Shown: positions 46,060 to 58,989, numbered from the stretch's first letter. The stretch: 64,000 nt of DNA from Uranotaenia lowii (GCF_029784155.1 NC_073692.1:328619920-328683919); one strand, 5' to 3'. Program-made: numbers and translations. Notes: generated by a model not told the origin, from the sequence alone.

Positions 46060-48266
46060 AAGGGTACGGCGCCGATTGACCGACGCATTGGGCTGAGATA
46101 GAAGACAGCGTCTTCACTTGCTGCCAGCCAAGGTTCTCGTCAACTGTGCGGATTTCAGCGGCTAGACTTCGCCGCCACGAACTTTTGGGCCTGCCTCTTC
46201 TTCGATGCCCATCTGGATTCCAGTCAAGCGCCTCTCTGCAAATCTCGTTTTCATCTCTTCGCAGCGTGTGCCCAATCCATCTTCACTAACGTTCCCGAAT
46301 CTCGATTTCTAGCGCCTTTTGATGACACCGGCGATGAAGTTCTACGTTTGAGATCCAGTTGCCAGGCCACCAAGCGCGGATGATGTTCCGCAGGCAGCGA
46401 TTCACAAAAACATTCAGTTTTCGCGTCGTCACCGCATATGTGCACCAAGTTTCACACCCGTACAGCAATACGGATTTGACGTTTGAGTTGAAGATTCGGA
46501 TCTTAGTTCGTAGAGAGATCTGGCGTGAGCGCCAGATGTTTCGGTACCACCGTCTGGCGTAATCTGGCTACCAAGATACTGGAAGCACTCCACTGTCTCA
46601 GCTACCACGAAATTGGAACGATTTTCTGTGTTGATTTCCATCTACTTGGTCTTTCCGACATTGACTTTGAGACCTGCTGCCTTGGAGCTTTCGGTGAGGT
46701 CGTCGAGTTAGCTCTGCATGTCTTGTTGTGTTTGGGCGAGCAAAACAATATCGTCAAGAAGGTCAAGGTCGTTCAGTTGCTCAATTGCTGAAGGATTCCA
46801 CGGCAATTCTCGGTTTGGTCTACAGTCACTTGATCCAGTCAAGATCTCATCTATTACGATGAGAAAAAGCAGCGGTGACAAAATATATCCCTGTCTCACT
46901 CCAGCAGTTACCGGGATTGGTTCGGACAAGACACCGTCGTGCAAGACTTTGCACGAAAATGCCTTATACTGTGCTTCGATGAGATGGAATAGTTTCTCTG
47001 GGACCCCTTGTCGTCTAAGAGCAGCCCAGATGTTTTCGTGGTTCAGTCGGTCAAATGCTTTTTCGAAATCAAAGAGCACCAGCAGAAGAGAGTCCTGGAA
47101 TTCGTTGATATGTTCCAGTATTATTCGTAGCGTTGTGATGTGGTCCACACATGATCGTCCGGATCGGAATCCAGCTTGTTGCCGTCGGAGTGTAGCGTCG
47201 ATTTTCTCCTGGATCCTGTTCAGGATCACTTTGCAGAGTACTTTGAGAGTTGTACATATCAACGTTATGCCTCGCCAGTTACCTCACTCTGTCAGGTCTC
47301 CTTTCTTCGGGACTTTTACGAGGATACCCTGCATCCAGTCGGCCGGGAATGTAGCAGTATCCCAGATGTCAGCGAAAAGACGATGCAACATTTGTGCTGA
47401 CAAGGCAGGGTCGGCTTTGAGCATTTCAGCAGGAATGCAATCGATTCCAGGCGCTTTGTTGGATTTCATGTCCTTAATTGCCGCTTCTATTTCAGCCAGC
47501 GAGGGCGCTTCTGAGTTTACGCCATTCATGCGACTTACTGTGGGCGCCTCGAGCTGCGGGTTCTGTTGGTCATTGCTATTTGTAACTCGGAAGAGTTGTT
47601 CAAAATGCTCAGTCCAACGCTTGAGCTGATCTGTTCGATCTGTCAGCAGCTGACCTGATCGGTCTTTCAGCGGCATTCTTGCATTAGTCCTTGCACCACT
47701 AAGGCGGCGAGAAATATCATATAATAATCGGATATCTTCAATGGCGGCGGCTCTTTCTCTCTCTTCGGCTAGGGAGTTTGTCCAGGCTCTCTTGTCTCGT
47801 CTACAAGCTCGTTTAACTGCCTTTTCCAGCTCCGCAAATTGTAAGCGGGCGGCTGCTTTGGCTGACCCGGTACATGCCTGCTCAATTCCGACTTTCGCTT
47901 TTCTCCGATCATCGATCATCCTCCAGGTTTCATCCGACATCCATTCACTTCGTCTTCCACAAACTTTACCGAGAGTACCATGGCTCGTCGTGATAAAGGC
48001 ATTCTTGATTCCACACCACTGTTCTTCGACTGTTCCGTCTGTCGGCAGCTCCGAGGCTCGGGATTCTAGCTGTTCAACGTATGCCCTTCTCACTTCTGGA
48101 CTCTCCAACCGGCGGACGTCGTATCGACACCCGACTTTCTCCTCGCGCCGTTGGACACTCGCTACTCTCATTCGTATCTCGCCAAGAACGAGGTGATGGT
48201 CAAATGCAATGTCTGCGCTTCGTTTATTGCGGACATCAAGAAGGCTCCTTCTCCATTTTCGGCTAA
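46060..48266 (-). pseudogene. Retroposon linker, reverse transcriptase and C-terminus, with stops
   Basis: The frame resumes at 48266 immediately after the MITE and continues through the basic linker (RRDKRAWTNSLAEERERAA) to the RT start, APGIDCIPAEML and VPKKGDLTE. A TGA at 47284-47286 interrupts the usual CNWRGI-type motif. In the same frame follow LFDFEKAFDRLNHENIW with the first catalytic Asp, GVRQGYILSPLLF, and the polymerase box DLLDDIVLLA. A TAA at 46708-46710 and a TAG near 46642 come next. Farther on, frame changes scatter the C-terminal YLGSQITPDGG, YGCETW and RNIIRAW motifs. The stop codons look like simple point changes in an otherwise well-kept frame. The copy is inactive. Confidence 0.9.
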
Positions 48267-48268
48267 TA

Positions 48269-49063
48269 GGGGAACATGCCCTATTATGCGCCACCTAAGC
48301 GAATCGCTGATTTTCTATGTATTCCACGTACAAATTGTGTTAAAAATGGGTGCAATCGTTAAAGAAAATTGTTTTCTACAAATGCCTATGATTTTTTTTT
48401 ACTCAAATTGCTATAGTTGCTTCAAAAACTTGATTTTTAAAAACTTTATTCAAAGCCACAGAACAAAACTGTGTTGCAAATACGCGCCGCCGTGTATTCA
48501 ATTCGCGCCTAAGAGCCGAACACACCCGAAAGCAGCCGAAGACCGAAAACACACCAATACTTACAGACACTTTGAATGAAAAAAAATTAACGCTCAAAAT
48601 AAGGTTTTAGACTTTTTGTTCATTTTCAATGAAAATTGGCCTTTTTGAAAAATAAATGCTATTTTCAGCCTTCTACGATTGGCGCGTTATAACGAGCGCA
48701 TGGGCCGTGATAGAACATACCCATAAAAAGCATACCATAGCGAGTTCGGTAAAATTTTTAAGCATTAAATCATAGTTTAGATTCTCCTCTATCGATGTGT
48801 CAGAAAATATTGTCTTATTCGTTTTTCTCTGCTTGGTGACACCTTATTGAAAGCGTTTTAAAATTTAGATCGAAATGAAGAAAAACCTAAATTGTGAAAT
48901 TATCATGACACAGGAGCATTTTAAGGAAAAATTCATACTTGCCATGACCAATCACAGCATTTTGAACAAATTGGTAATATTTTGCAGGCTTAAAATGTTC
49001 CAAATTCTTCAAAACAAGGGTGGCGCGTATTAGCCACATGGGGCGTTATATGAACTTTTCCCC
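48269..49063. mobile_element. 795-bp MITE inserted in the retroposon
   Basis: Flanked by TA at 48267-48268 and 49064-49065. The ends are GGGGAACATGCCCTATTATG on the left and, on the minus strand, GGGGAAAAGTTCATATAACG on the right. CGCCACC follows within the first 25-50 bp on each side. When the element and one TA are ignored, the retroposon codons on the two sides join in frame without loss or gain, so both ends are exact. The inside is AT-rich and non-coding. Confidence 0.9.
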
Positions 49064-49065
49064 TA

Positions 49066-49751
49066 CAGATGTGGTCAATTTGATTTTCTGTGCGGCCATC
49101 TCGGGATACCCAAGTGACCTTATGTGCTGGTCGATGGGGGAAGACCGATCCTCCGTTCACCATGTTGTTTTTGTCACAAAATTCTACAAACAGCTCTCCG
49201 TTTTCGCTCATCTGGCCTGGGCCATGGCGCCCCATGATGCGCTCAAAGTCCTGATTATCGAAGCCAATCTTTGCGTTGAAGTCGCTTAAGTGGATTTGAA
49301 TGTCACCCTTCGGAATTCTCTCAACTACGCTGTTCAATTGACTGTAAAACTGCTCTTTCTCCTGCAAATCGGCAACGTCAGTTGGCGCATAACACTGGAC
49401 CATTGTAAGGTTTCTAACCCGTGTTCTGAATCTGGCTAGGATTATTCTTTCGTTTATCGGTTCCCATCTTATGACTCCTCGTTCCCGAGTAGCGTGTTCC
49501 CCCCGTATGCCAGAGTAAAGCAGTACTTGTCCGGACTGTGTCTTGTGTTCTCCAGTATTAAGCCAACGGACTTCGCTCAGTCCCAATATCTCTAGCTTGA
49601 GGTGGCTAGCTTCTCTAGCAAGTTGAGCCAGCTTACCTGGCTGGGCAAGGGTCAAAACATTCCAAGTTCCAATTCTAGTCCGTGTTTTCATGCTAAAAGT
49701 CGTTGCCAAAGTTCCAATTCGGTTATTTCTTCTCTGAGAGAAGTAATTCAT
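49066..49751 (-). pseudogene. Retroposon endonuclease domain (APE-like), first part
   Basis: The open frame extends from 49751 through the insertion boundary at 49065. It encodes an apurinic-type endonuclease that would nick target DNA for retroposition. Motifs seen: TWNVLTLAQPGKLAQLARE, LGLSEVRW with the metal-binding Glu, MVQCYAPTD, LSDFNAKIG with the Asp/Asn pair, and NQIDHIC near the end of the domain. Translation then enters inserted MITE sequence and stops at 48990. The catalytic SDHH block that should follow shortly is on the far side of the insertion and reads FDHHLV, so the Ser is also changed. Confidence 0.88.
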
Positions 49752-49760
49752 ACATGAGTG

Positions 49761-52700
49761 GTGGAAAATTAAGGGTGAAAAAAAAAACTCGCGAAAGAGA
49801 ATGTTTACTGTGATTCAGAACCTGAACTCTTATTTTGCAAAAAGTCATGAATTCCTTGTAAACGCATGTGGAAATAGCACTACTTTAGATTTTAAAATGC
49901 GGTTAGCATTATACATCTGATATGACTTTATAAAGTTTAAAAATTCACAATAAATAAGATATGTGTTCAGGATCGCCCCTGATGGCAGGATCGATAGCAT
50001 CAGACCTTTTTTCGATAAATGAAAAAAAAAACGCACACCTTCTTAAAAACATTACAAAAAGTGGACTGCGTTTTACCGACTTTAAACTACTTTACAATTA
50101 TGAACTTCCGACAAACACTGGTCCCTTGGACCTCTGGCACTGGCCCCAAGGGTCGCTGATTTCGTTACCATTTCCGCTGGTGGTTGGATGAAAAAGAGAC
50201 CGAGTCAAGGATCGACGGTGGCTCGATCCTTCCGAAAAACCTCTTCGTGTCCGAGGAAAACCGATGGTTTTGGCGCGCATCTCATCTCACTTTATCAAAA
50301 ATGAATTTAATACGGCATCTACACTAGTGAAATATTGGTGAATAAAAGACAAAAAGAAAGATTAGAAAGTTAGAAGGTCAATTGAAGTCATACGTTTTTT
50401 AAACACCTACTGAAAAACTGATCACTCCGATGTATAATTTGACTTAAATTTAAACTTCTTACAGTAAAGACAATTAAACACTTGAAAGCCAAAGGTTTTT
50501 TTTACTTCTTGGTACGACCAAGATCTGTAAATCCATTATACACGGTAGGAATACCTAAAAATAAAGAAAATTGAGAATCACACGATTCCATACGTTTAAA
50601 GTTTAATGATTTTTTTTATTGTTTCCTTCTAAATCTGAGCAAATTAAAATGAACCTGCATATTGAAGGCAATAAATGTATGACGACAGCAGAACAAATAT
50701 TTCAAGTGTTTGGGTGTAATAACCGTATTCACCCCCCTATATGTATGACTTCTTCAAGTTTGTCATTTCATTAAAATTCAAAACAAAATATAGAATTAAG
50801 AAGCTCTGAATTTGAAGCAAATATAAACTTTATTACGATTTGCTCGTGTTATATAAGTCATATGAGGAAAATTAGTGACAACTTAAAAAAAGTTGTCCCT
50901 ACATTTCATTAATAGCAAATTCAAAATCATCACTCAACAACACACTTTTGTTGAGTTACTCAACAACAAAAGTTGTTTGGTATAATTCAGCCCAGGGAAT
51001 TGCAAGTTACAGCTGCTTGAGTTTGGTGGAACAACTTTTTTCAATATTGAGCCTTGTAAGTGATAAATTACCTTTTTTAAAAGCACTTAATAGTTTTCAA
51101 TATTTTAAACTTTTTTCACATTCCAAAACCTTCATCGATGCCTTGCAAATTTTGCAATGTGTTTATTACTGAATTCAGTGCAGATATCAGATAAAAAACA
51201 TCTCGTCCTGATTTCCATATCCAATCGCCTGCGATCAACATTTACAATCGATATGAAACACAATATGGCACCGATTGACGCCAGACTGTTCGATAACCGC
51301 ATAACTGACCTATTTGTGGGTGTTTTTGATTGAAAGCCAATGGTAAAAATTTTCAAAATTAAAATTAAACATAAAATACTTTCTTGAATTTCATTGTTTT
51401 TCTTAATTTATTTATGTTTTCAAAATTTAAGTGCCTGAAGTTAAAATTTGTTTTCCAGTTACCTACGATCACGGCTATTGATGTAAAAATTGTGGTTCCA
51501 GAATGCGAAAACAAACCATCCCTGTTGCAGAACAGCAAAAAAGCTTTCCCGATGGCCATCTGATTCGGTTCAACTCTCTAGCTACAGGGACGGAATGCAG
51601 AAAAGATGCATAACAACATATCCGGCCATGTTGTTGATCCTGGACACTCCGTCTATTAGATTGACCGAGAATGGAATTTTCCAGCTCACCCAAAAGCCCT
51701 CTCGACATACAACTACCCAGTATGTAAATAAGCTTTGCACTGGTAAAACAAAAGCCGAACAACCATTTTTCCATTTCAGCTCAGACTTTTTTTTCTGTTG
51801 TTGTTTTAATTTTTTTGTTTTTCTATTGGAATCCAATTTCAAGCACATCTGAAACCAGATGGCGTTGAGCAAATATGTGTGGCATCGAGCACAATTTGAT
51901 TAGAACAATAAGCAGAAATTGAAAGGAAAATGGCCTTTTCGATTCATGGAAAACCAATTGACGAAAACAAATTGGCTCTGTTGTTCTTTCGGTTATTTAA
52001 TTTTGATGCTGGAAAAACAATGTTGTTGTGTTTTTTATTATTCGGAAATAATTGAGCTCATTGTCACTTTTGATTGAATCAGCAATAAATACTGCCATTA
52101 TCAAAACAGAATGTATCGTGGTCAAAACAAGTTCATCTAATGTTTTTTTTCTCATCGAATAGGAATGGAATTGGAATTTCAGTTCTTAAATCAAAATTTT
52201 TGTGTAGCTTTAAACGTTTCATATAAAATTTGTAATATTCATATGACAGCTCTGTAATACCAACCTTTAAAGTAGCTTATTACAACATACGACAAAAATA
52301 ATCAGACAACCTTTCGGTTGTCTCAGTTCCGCAAACAATTACGACTGTCTTTCTTCCGGTCAACACCTTCCGACAATTGCAGCACACAATCTGCATTCGA
52401 GCCAGGCAGGCAGCTGCAGATCTGATTCAACCCACTTGGAGCAAATCCTTTTCTTGGCTGCCAACAAACCGTAGCGAATGGAAAAATGCTCCATTATTTC
52501 CCTGCAGACTGAAGCAAAAAGAGTTGGAAGAATTTTCAGCATGAAAAAGTGAGAGACAGTAAGCGATTTTTGAATTCCAGCGCAGAAAATTGCAGAAGTT
52601 GTGAATTTCAGGAATTGCAGAAAAATAGTTGAACACTTTAACTGTTAATTCAAAAAATATATACTTGATTTCAAGTAGGAGAGAGTGAGGATATTTGTTG

Positions 52701-53105
52701 CCTTAAGAAACTTGATTCCTTCGCAAAAAATTTTGGTATAATGCACTGAAGAAATTTTTCAAGTTCTTCTGCAATTATAAAAAAGTTTTCAAAATGTTTA
52801 TGTTTCTGTATTTTGATGATTTTCTAAAACTAATCATCTTTTTTCCAAAATTTTCAAACGATAAATAGAACTACAGAATCACAATTAAATGATCGTTCTT
52901 TTATATCAATAAATACTCAATGAAACGCTACAACCAATCAATAGTCGGAATCTAGCCTATCAGAGATAACCAAAAAAATACAAGAATAGCTCAAAATATC
53001 TTTCGTTGACTTCCATACATTTTTTTTCAATAACCAGCATTCCATAGTTTAATTATGTTTTTATTATAAAATTGTATTATGCGGCTCGTTTTATGATGGT
53101 TTTAT
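49761..53105. other. Non-coding DNA with islands at 50.1-50.3 and 51.4-52.6 kb
   Basis: No gene recognised. A small perfect hairpin AAGGATCGA / TCGATCCTT with a 7-nt loop lies at 50207-50231. The islands hold short overlapping frames on both strands without known motifs. The remainder is AT-rich. Confidence 0.4.
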
Positions 53106-53326
53106 TAGTCATGAAAAAGCTAAGTGACAGTTGGATTGCACATATTTGAATTGGAATTTCCATTTTGACACATTTTTGCTAAGTTATGTGTGTTAGTTTT
53201 GAATTACAGTAAAAAAAAATATAAAAATCTTTGAAAAACTTCAAATCACCGGAAGTGATATGAATATCTCTACAATATGAGTATTGAGTGAAAGGGCCCA
53301 ACAAGAAGGAAAAAAAGTTATCGGTT
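53106..53326 (+). repeat. 221-bp direct repeat, left copy
   Basis: Nearly identical to 54636-54840: AGTCATGAAAAAGCTAAGTG at the start, CAAATCACCGGAAGTGATAT in the middle, TATCGGTT at the end. It differs by a short deletion and a few substitutions. The two copies bracket the GCCATCTTG satellite. Confidence 0.9.
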
Positions 53327-54235
53327 GACGCCATCATCAATCTAAGAGGGTGGCTACTTTTTTTCATTTTCAAAGTTGTAAATTACTGAATAACTAATAA
53401 ACCATCCAAAATATTGGTATTAGACATCAGGTGAAAGGACTTATCGAGTAGAAGTCGTATTTTGTTATCGGAGGTCATCTTGAAATCGAGATGTCGGCTA
53501 CCGCTTAGCTTGAAAATACTGTAAATGACTGAAAATCGCATAAAACCCTTACAATATGGGTATACAACGAATAAAAGTCAAATTGCGCAATCTGACACCA
53601 TCTTGAAATCAAAGATAGCGTCTTCCAATTAACTTAAAAAATGCTATAAATCACCGCAAATTGCATGAAAGCCCCCAATATTGGTATTTTGGCGAAAGAG
53701 CTAAACTAGAAAAAGTCGAAATTCACTATCAGTCGCCATCATTAATGCAAGATAACAACTTTCACTTTTCTTTTCACAGCTGTAAATTACTGAAAATTTC
53801 ATGAATTGTGAATGTTTCATTAGGTTTCCATTAATTTTCAGCTTTGAAAAGTTTTCCATCTCGCCGCCATCTTAGATTAATGATAGCGTCAGATAGCGAA
53901 ATTCGATTTTTTCTAGTTCAGTTCTTCCACCAAATGCCCATATTGTGGGTTTTTCATGTGGTTTTCAGAGCTAAAATCAATTTAATGTTCAGTGAAAGCC
54001 GCCATCTTGGATTTCATGGTGGCATCTGAAAGCAAAATTTGACTTCTTCTAGTTAGGCTCTTTCATCCAATACCCATATTGTTGGGGTTTCATGCGATTT
54101 TAGTCATTTAAGGCATTTAAAGTTCAGTGGAAACCGCCATCTTGTATTTGAAGATTGCGTCATATAGCAAGATTCGACTTCTTCTAGTCTAGCCCTTTCA
54201 CCTTACCTATATTATTAGGATTTCATGCGATTTGT
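53280..54235. repeat. GCCATCTTG satellite array with strand switch
   Basis: About six imperfect units of roughly 150-180 bp. Landmarks: GCCATCTTG, AGATAGCGTC, GAAATTCGA / TCGACTTCTTCTAG, CCCTTTCACC, CCCATATTG. From 53280 to about 53790 they read in one orientation (GAAAGG ... GAAGTCG ... GCCATCTTGAAATC). From about 53850 to 54235 the same landmarks appear reverse-complemented (GCCATCTT ... TTCGACTTCTTCTAG ... CCCTTTCACC). No coding sequence. Confidence 0.75.
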
Positions 54236-54635
54236 TTTTGTTACTGGGATGTCTTTGACGCTGATCGCTACGAAAAGCTCCCAAGAGTTCTACGCGATTA
54301 AACCTACAAATAACGACACTTTAGAGCTTAGAGCCAACATTTTCTAAAGGAGGGCCAAAATTAAGCAATGATTTTGCTAGAGGACCACACAACTCAATTT
54401 TTTTAGTATTCAGAATAAACAAACGTTTCTGGTCTACCTGAAGCATTTTATTCTTCATTTTAAGGTTTTTTAACTTGCTGAATAGATTTTCGAGATTAAG
54501 CACCGATTTCTTCATTGGTCACAAACAACATTAAGCAGTAGATAAACAGTATATTATAAATGCAATAGATAATATATCAAATTTCCACAAATAAACACAA
54601 CAACAGTTTCTTATCTTTAAAGGGATTTCAAAATT

Positions 54636-54840
54636 TAGTCATGAAAAAGCTTAGTGACAGTTGGATTGCACATATTTGAATGATACATTTTTGATAAGTT
54701 ATGTGTGTTAGTTTTGAGTTACAATAAAAAAAATATAAAAATCTTTGAAAAACTTCAAATCACCGGAAGTGATATGAATATTTCTACAATATGAGTATTG
54801 AGTGAAAGGGCCCAATAAGTAGGAAAAAAAATTATCGGTT
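54636..54840 (+). repeat. 205-bp direct repeat, right copy
   Basis: Partner of 53106-53326 in the same orientation. It lacks about 15 bp near its start. The sequence to its right is unrelated AT-rich DNA. Confidence 0.9.
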
Positions 54841-55740
54841 TATTCTTTCCATAAATGTCAAATAGTTTGGTTTTAATATTGAAAATGAAGTCAATTTCAT
54901 GGTCTTTACATTTAAAAAAAATCACATCACGATCACAATTTTGTACTTAAAACGGGAGAACTACTGGGATTGTCAAAAGCATAGAAATTTTAAATAAAAG
55001 GTTTTTAGGTTTTTCGCTTTTTTTTTATTTCCAAACGCATTTAAATTATTTTTTTTTTAATATTCACATTAAAAACTACATACTTGCGCAACTTTCCGTG
55101 TTGCATTCTGGCTCTGTTGTTTTGAAAAAATTTTAAAAATCAAATCGCGCTTTAAAATAGGTGAAAATTCCAGTGGTTAATATTTCTTAGAAATTCGATA
55201 TCTTTTTCAACAACTTGAACAATTAAATTTTGTATTACGGTTTTTCATCAGATTTTAATAGATAATTATGATGATATTGTTTCTTTTCAGAAGATTAAGG
55301 ATAAAGGAAGTATCGGATTGAATTCAACTTTTTAATCACTGTACAAAATTGTTTATTTTACAAACAAGTTTTCATTAAATTTAACTTCTGCATATTCTGC
55401 AAGGTTTAAAAAAAAATAGTTCTGCGAGAAACAATCTCTGACTAGCTGACATTTTAACTAAAAATGATGTAAATGTTTTGTGATGTTATTTTCGATAAAT
55501 TCCATGAAAATTCATAGCAATTTCGGACTTTATTTTATTTTACTAGAGCTAAATCAATTTAAATAACCAATTTTTCTTAATTTAAAGTAAAAAATCAAAG
55601 TTGTATATTGACTACAAATTTAAATTCAGGAGAAGCGTACAAAATTTAAAAAATGTAGGAAATCTTTGAACATTTTTAAAATTCTGTGTTCTTTGAAACA
55701 GATTCTTAAATGAAAATTTGCTCAATATTCTGTGAAATAT
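54841..55740. other. AT-rich non-coding DNA
   Basis: Nothing identified. Confidence 0.5.
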
Positions 55741-55872
55741 GCTTCCTGAGCCGATGTCCGCGAGTTCGAGCCCAAGAGTTAACATCGATTACAGTTGTAC
55801 CGGATAAGTTTTTCAATAACTGTCCGCCAACTACAACGTTGATAAAGTCGCAAATGCCATAAAGGTGGTAAA
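55741..55872 (+). repeat. tRNA-derived SINE, copy 3, truncated
   Basis: Begins inside the tRNA-like head (CTTCCTGAGCCGATGTCCGC), keeps the B box GAGTTCGAGCC and the body through CATAAAGGTGGTAAAAT, and lacks both the A box and the poly(A) tail. Confidence 0.85.
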
Positions 55873-55879
55873 ATCATAA

Positions 55880-58800
55880 TTTTTGAACAAAGTATTTCAT
55901 AATCATCCTGAGGTCTTCCAAACCCCTCAAAATTTCAACTAGTTTCGCTCTTAACGTTCTCACGTTCACTTTTATTACTACTGCACTGGTACCTATGAAG
56001 CGACCAAATTTTCAAAGCATAATTTGATATTGTAAAGTAAAAAGAATGTATCAAATGTTTTGAAATTTAAAGAAGAATTTTTTTTTTGTAAAATTCAACC
56101 ATGTTTATTAAATTTCATATCAAAAATTTCAATATTTTTCATATATCTGTGATTTGTAAAGATTTAATTCATTTTATGAGTTTATAGAAGGCCACAAAAC
56201 TGCTCGTTTTTTACATGAAGATATAAAGTTTAGTATTGGTTTCAATAAAATTTATTATTTTCATAAAATTATCGAATAAATCCTGAAACAATGTTAGTTT
56301 TGTAAACTTGTGCATTTTTAATCGCTGTGTCAAAAATGTATTCAACAGCCCGCATCGTAAGAGTTAAAATATTCTCCACTCAATCCAATGTTATCTGTCC
56401 TTTTTTTAACTCAAAAGTACAATTTTTATTTGTATTTTTTTTACAATATTGCTTGCAATATTCAACATTTGAAAGGACTACCTTTCTGAACTGAACCTTC
56501 GATTCGAAACAAGAGGTTTTCTTTAGATTGCCGGAAAACTCTAGAGAAGTTTTTCTAGCCCAGGTTGCCCGAGCTAGTTAGTTAGCCCGGATAAGAGTTA
56601 GTAACAATTTATTTTTTCACAAATTAATCAAAACCCCTAAATAATATAATCAAATTTTATTGCGTCCAATGAAAAAATGTTTCAGGCAGTGTTATATTAT
56701 TTTTTTTTTTCAAAAGTAAGAAATAAAATTTAAAAGCTGCTGATGTGTTATTATAAATTAATAAATAATATTTCAAAATTTTTTCTTAAATTTCTCCTGG
56801 ATTTTAAAATGTGACTATTGCTCAAGTTTTTCTGTACAGTTTATTTGAAAATTTGAGTCAAGGGTCATGTTAAAAAAAAAAATCAGAAATTTTAAGGTTT
56901 TGGACACGAGCGGAAGAAATCAAAGTTTTTTCTGAACCCAAAACCACTCTTGAGTGTCAATATGACACTATTGTATGCTTGTAGCTTTATTCGTGTGTAT
57001 CCAAATATTTAAAAAAAAACTCATAGGGACCAAAAACAAATTCTTGAAATCTTTAATTTTGTATCATGACCTTAAAAAAAATACACCCTTATCAGACCTT
57101 CAGTGTCATTTCGAAACTCCTCGCTTAACACTGTTATATTTCTCTAGTTTCTCAACCGATTTAAACAAAATTTATAGTTTTAAGGACCTCGTTATTTTAC
57201 GATTCACCACGATTCACTGATTGAAAAGTTATCACATTTAAACATTTTTAGTGTTCAGATCTTAAAAAATTTCCTAATCGCAACTTGTGTGCATTGTAGA
57301 GTTTTTAACTTCAGCACTCTCGGACACTTAGTGAATTTTTTTCCGAACATTCCGTAGATGATCAACAGTGAATTTATTTTTCAGATTTTTTCTAAGATTT
57401 AGAATAACTGAAAACTGAAGTATTGTAGGTGAATATTGTCTGATACACATATTTGAGTTACTCGTGTCACGATGTTTCCGATACTTTAAATTTGGTTAAA
57501 ATCGGTTGAGAAACAAGACAAGTCAGGAGTGTCAAATAAACACTCCAGTGACAGTAACGTGCAAAAGTTTCAGGGACGGATGAAGGTTAGAATGTTTTAT
57601 TTTTTTAAATTGTTTAGGTCCACTTAGAAAATTTTTCAAGAAAGAAACCCTAATATTTGCTTAACAATTCCTTCGCAGTAGAACGTCTTTTGTGCTTGGC
57701 AATCGCAAATTCCACTCGTGACCCAACGAGCCAAGCTCCCGGACGGACAGAAACTTCCAGGAAAACCAATTCCCTGTCGTTCAGTTGGTTTGGTTGGTGG
57801 TTAACCCTTTGACTTGTTGCAACCGCCAAAAATGAGCCGCAATCCAAACCAACCAACCAAGGCAAGGGACTGCTCAATTTGCGTGGGATTTTAATAAATC
57901 ATCATCTAATTTGGGAGCCGGAAAAAAGGTTAAGTCGGGAGAAAAAAGAAGCGAAAAATTCAAAACGCACCAACGTGATGTGATTTATGATTCGCCAGTT
58001 CAGTCGGTTTCGTGTAAGGGAAGTGCGTTAATGTGTCAGATGTGGTAGGAGGTGAAAATATTTATGAGTTTTTTTCCTACCTTTTGTAACTTAACTCTTT
58101 AATGTGGCGTTATTTTTTTTATATCGAGTTACGTCATTCCCAACACGGACTGAGATGCTTCTGAGACGCTTGGCTTGGCGCTTGGAGTTGTCCTCTTTCA
58201 GTTGACATACCTACTAAGTCACGGTGTCGAAATGATTTTTCAATTTTTTTTTCTATTTCATAATGATCAAACAGGGGACAAAATCACGTACCGCGAAGCT
58301 TGGGGATTTTTCAAATTAGATTTGAATTAATGACCAAGCAAAATTGTCGACCCGTTAATGTGATGCTTAAAATGTTTGTTTAATGGAGAACCTGTGTCAG
58401 GTTTTTCTATAAATCATGTTGTTCGTGTTTTTCGCTGCATGAAAATACATACTCTCTAGACAAAAAATATTGTTTAAATAAACTGATAAACAATTTCTTA
58501 TATCTCTTCGTTTATGAAGTAGTCTATCAAAAGATTAAAAATTCAATCAAGGCCGTGCGATCCCAAAAGGTATTTAAAAAATAGTTTAAACAATCCTCAC
58601 ACTTAATTTAAGGCATTTAATTTAACATCAATTTATGACGAATAGAATTTAAAATTATTTTTATTTATAATTTCGATTCGCAATTCTATAAATCATTTGA
58701 ATTAAAACATTAATCTTTAAACTCAAAAAATCTTACCCCTTTTTTAGAATGTTTATTTTTAAAGATGCAACTAAACAAGTTCAGAATTTCCTCAGAGGCA

Positions 58801-58985
58801 AACTAGCCTACGGCTCAAAACCTCTCAAATAATGACAAAAAAAAAAGTTCAGAAATTGAAATCAATCCTCAATGGGGTAAAAAGTGATTTAAAATGCGAA
58901 GAAACTAATGCCTCCTACTCGAAGCAAATCTATGGAAAAATGTCCAGAGAATCGATTGGACATATTTTGTTTCAGATGCCAAACA
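55880..58985. other. AT-rich non-coding DNA with an island at 57.6-58.3 kb
   Basis: No gene recognised. The island holds a 75-codon minus-strand frame (57650-57877) without a known motif. AACCAACCAACCAA-type repeats occur near 57850-57860. The rest is AT-rich. Confidence 0.4.
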
Positions 58986-58989
58986 TGTG

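Larger units (their letters stand above)
46041..49760 (-). mobile_element. RTE-like non-LTR retroposon, near full coding length, dead
   Basis: Minus-strand retroposon with an endonuclease domain (49751 to 49066), then, after a 795-bp insertion, the linker, RT and C-terminal region (48266 to about 46060). The 3' end, at the left, is a short TAGGTAGG-type microsatellite (46048-46062) and not poly(A), which is a common trait of RTE-type elements. The 5' limit is uncertain because nothing marks a boundary beyond 49760. It is a different family from the 15.8-kb retroposon. Confidence 0.88.

Noticed and set aside
46718..47629. A plus-strand 303-codon frame
   Set aside because: It is the complement of the retroposon RT, which has clear motifs on the minus strand.
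50207..50231. A 9-bp hairpin as a terminator or small RNA
   Set aside because: It is short, with no neighbouring gene. Such hairpins are expected by chance in a window of this size.
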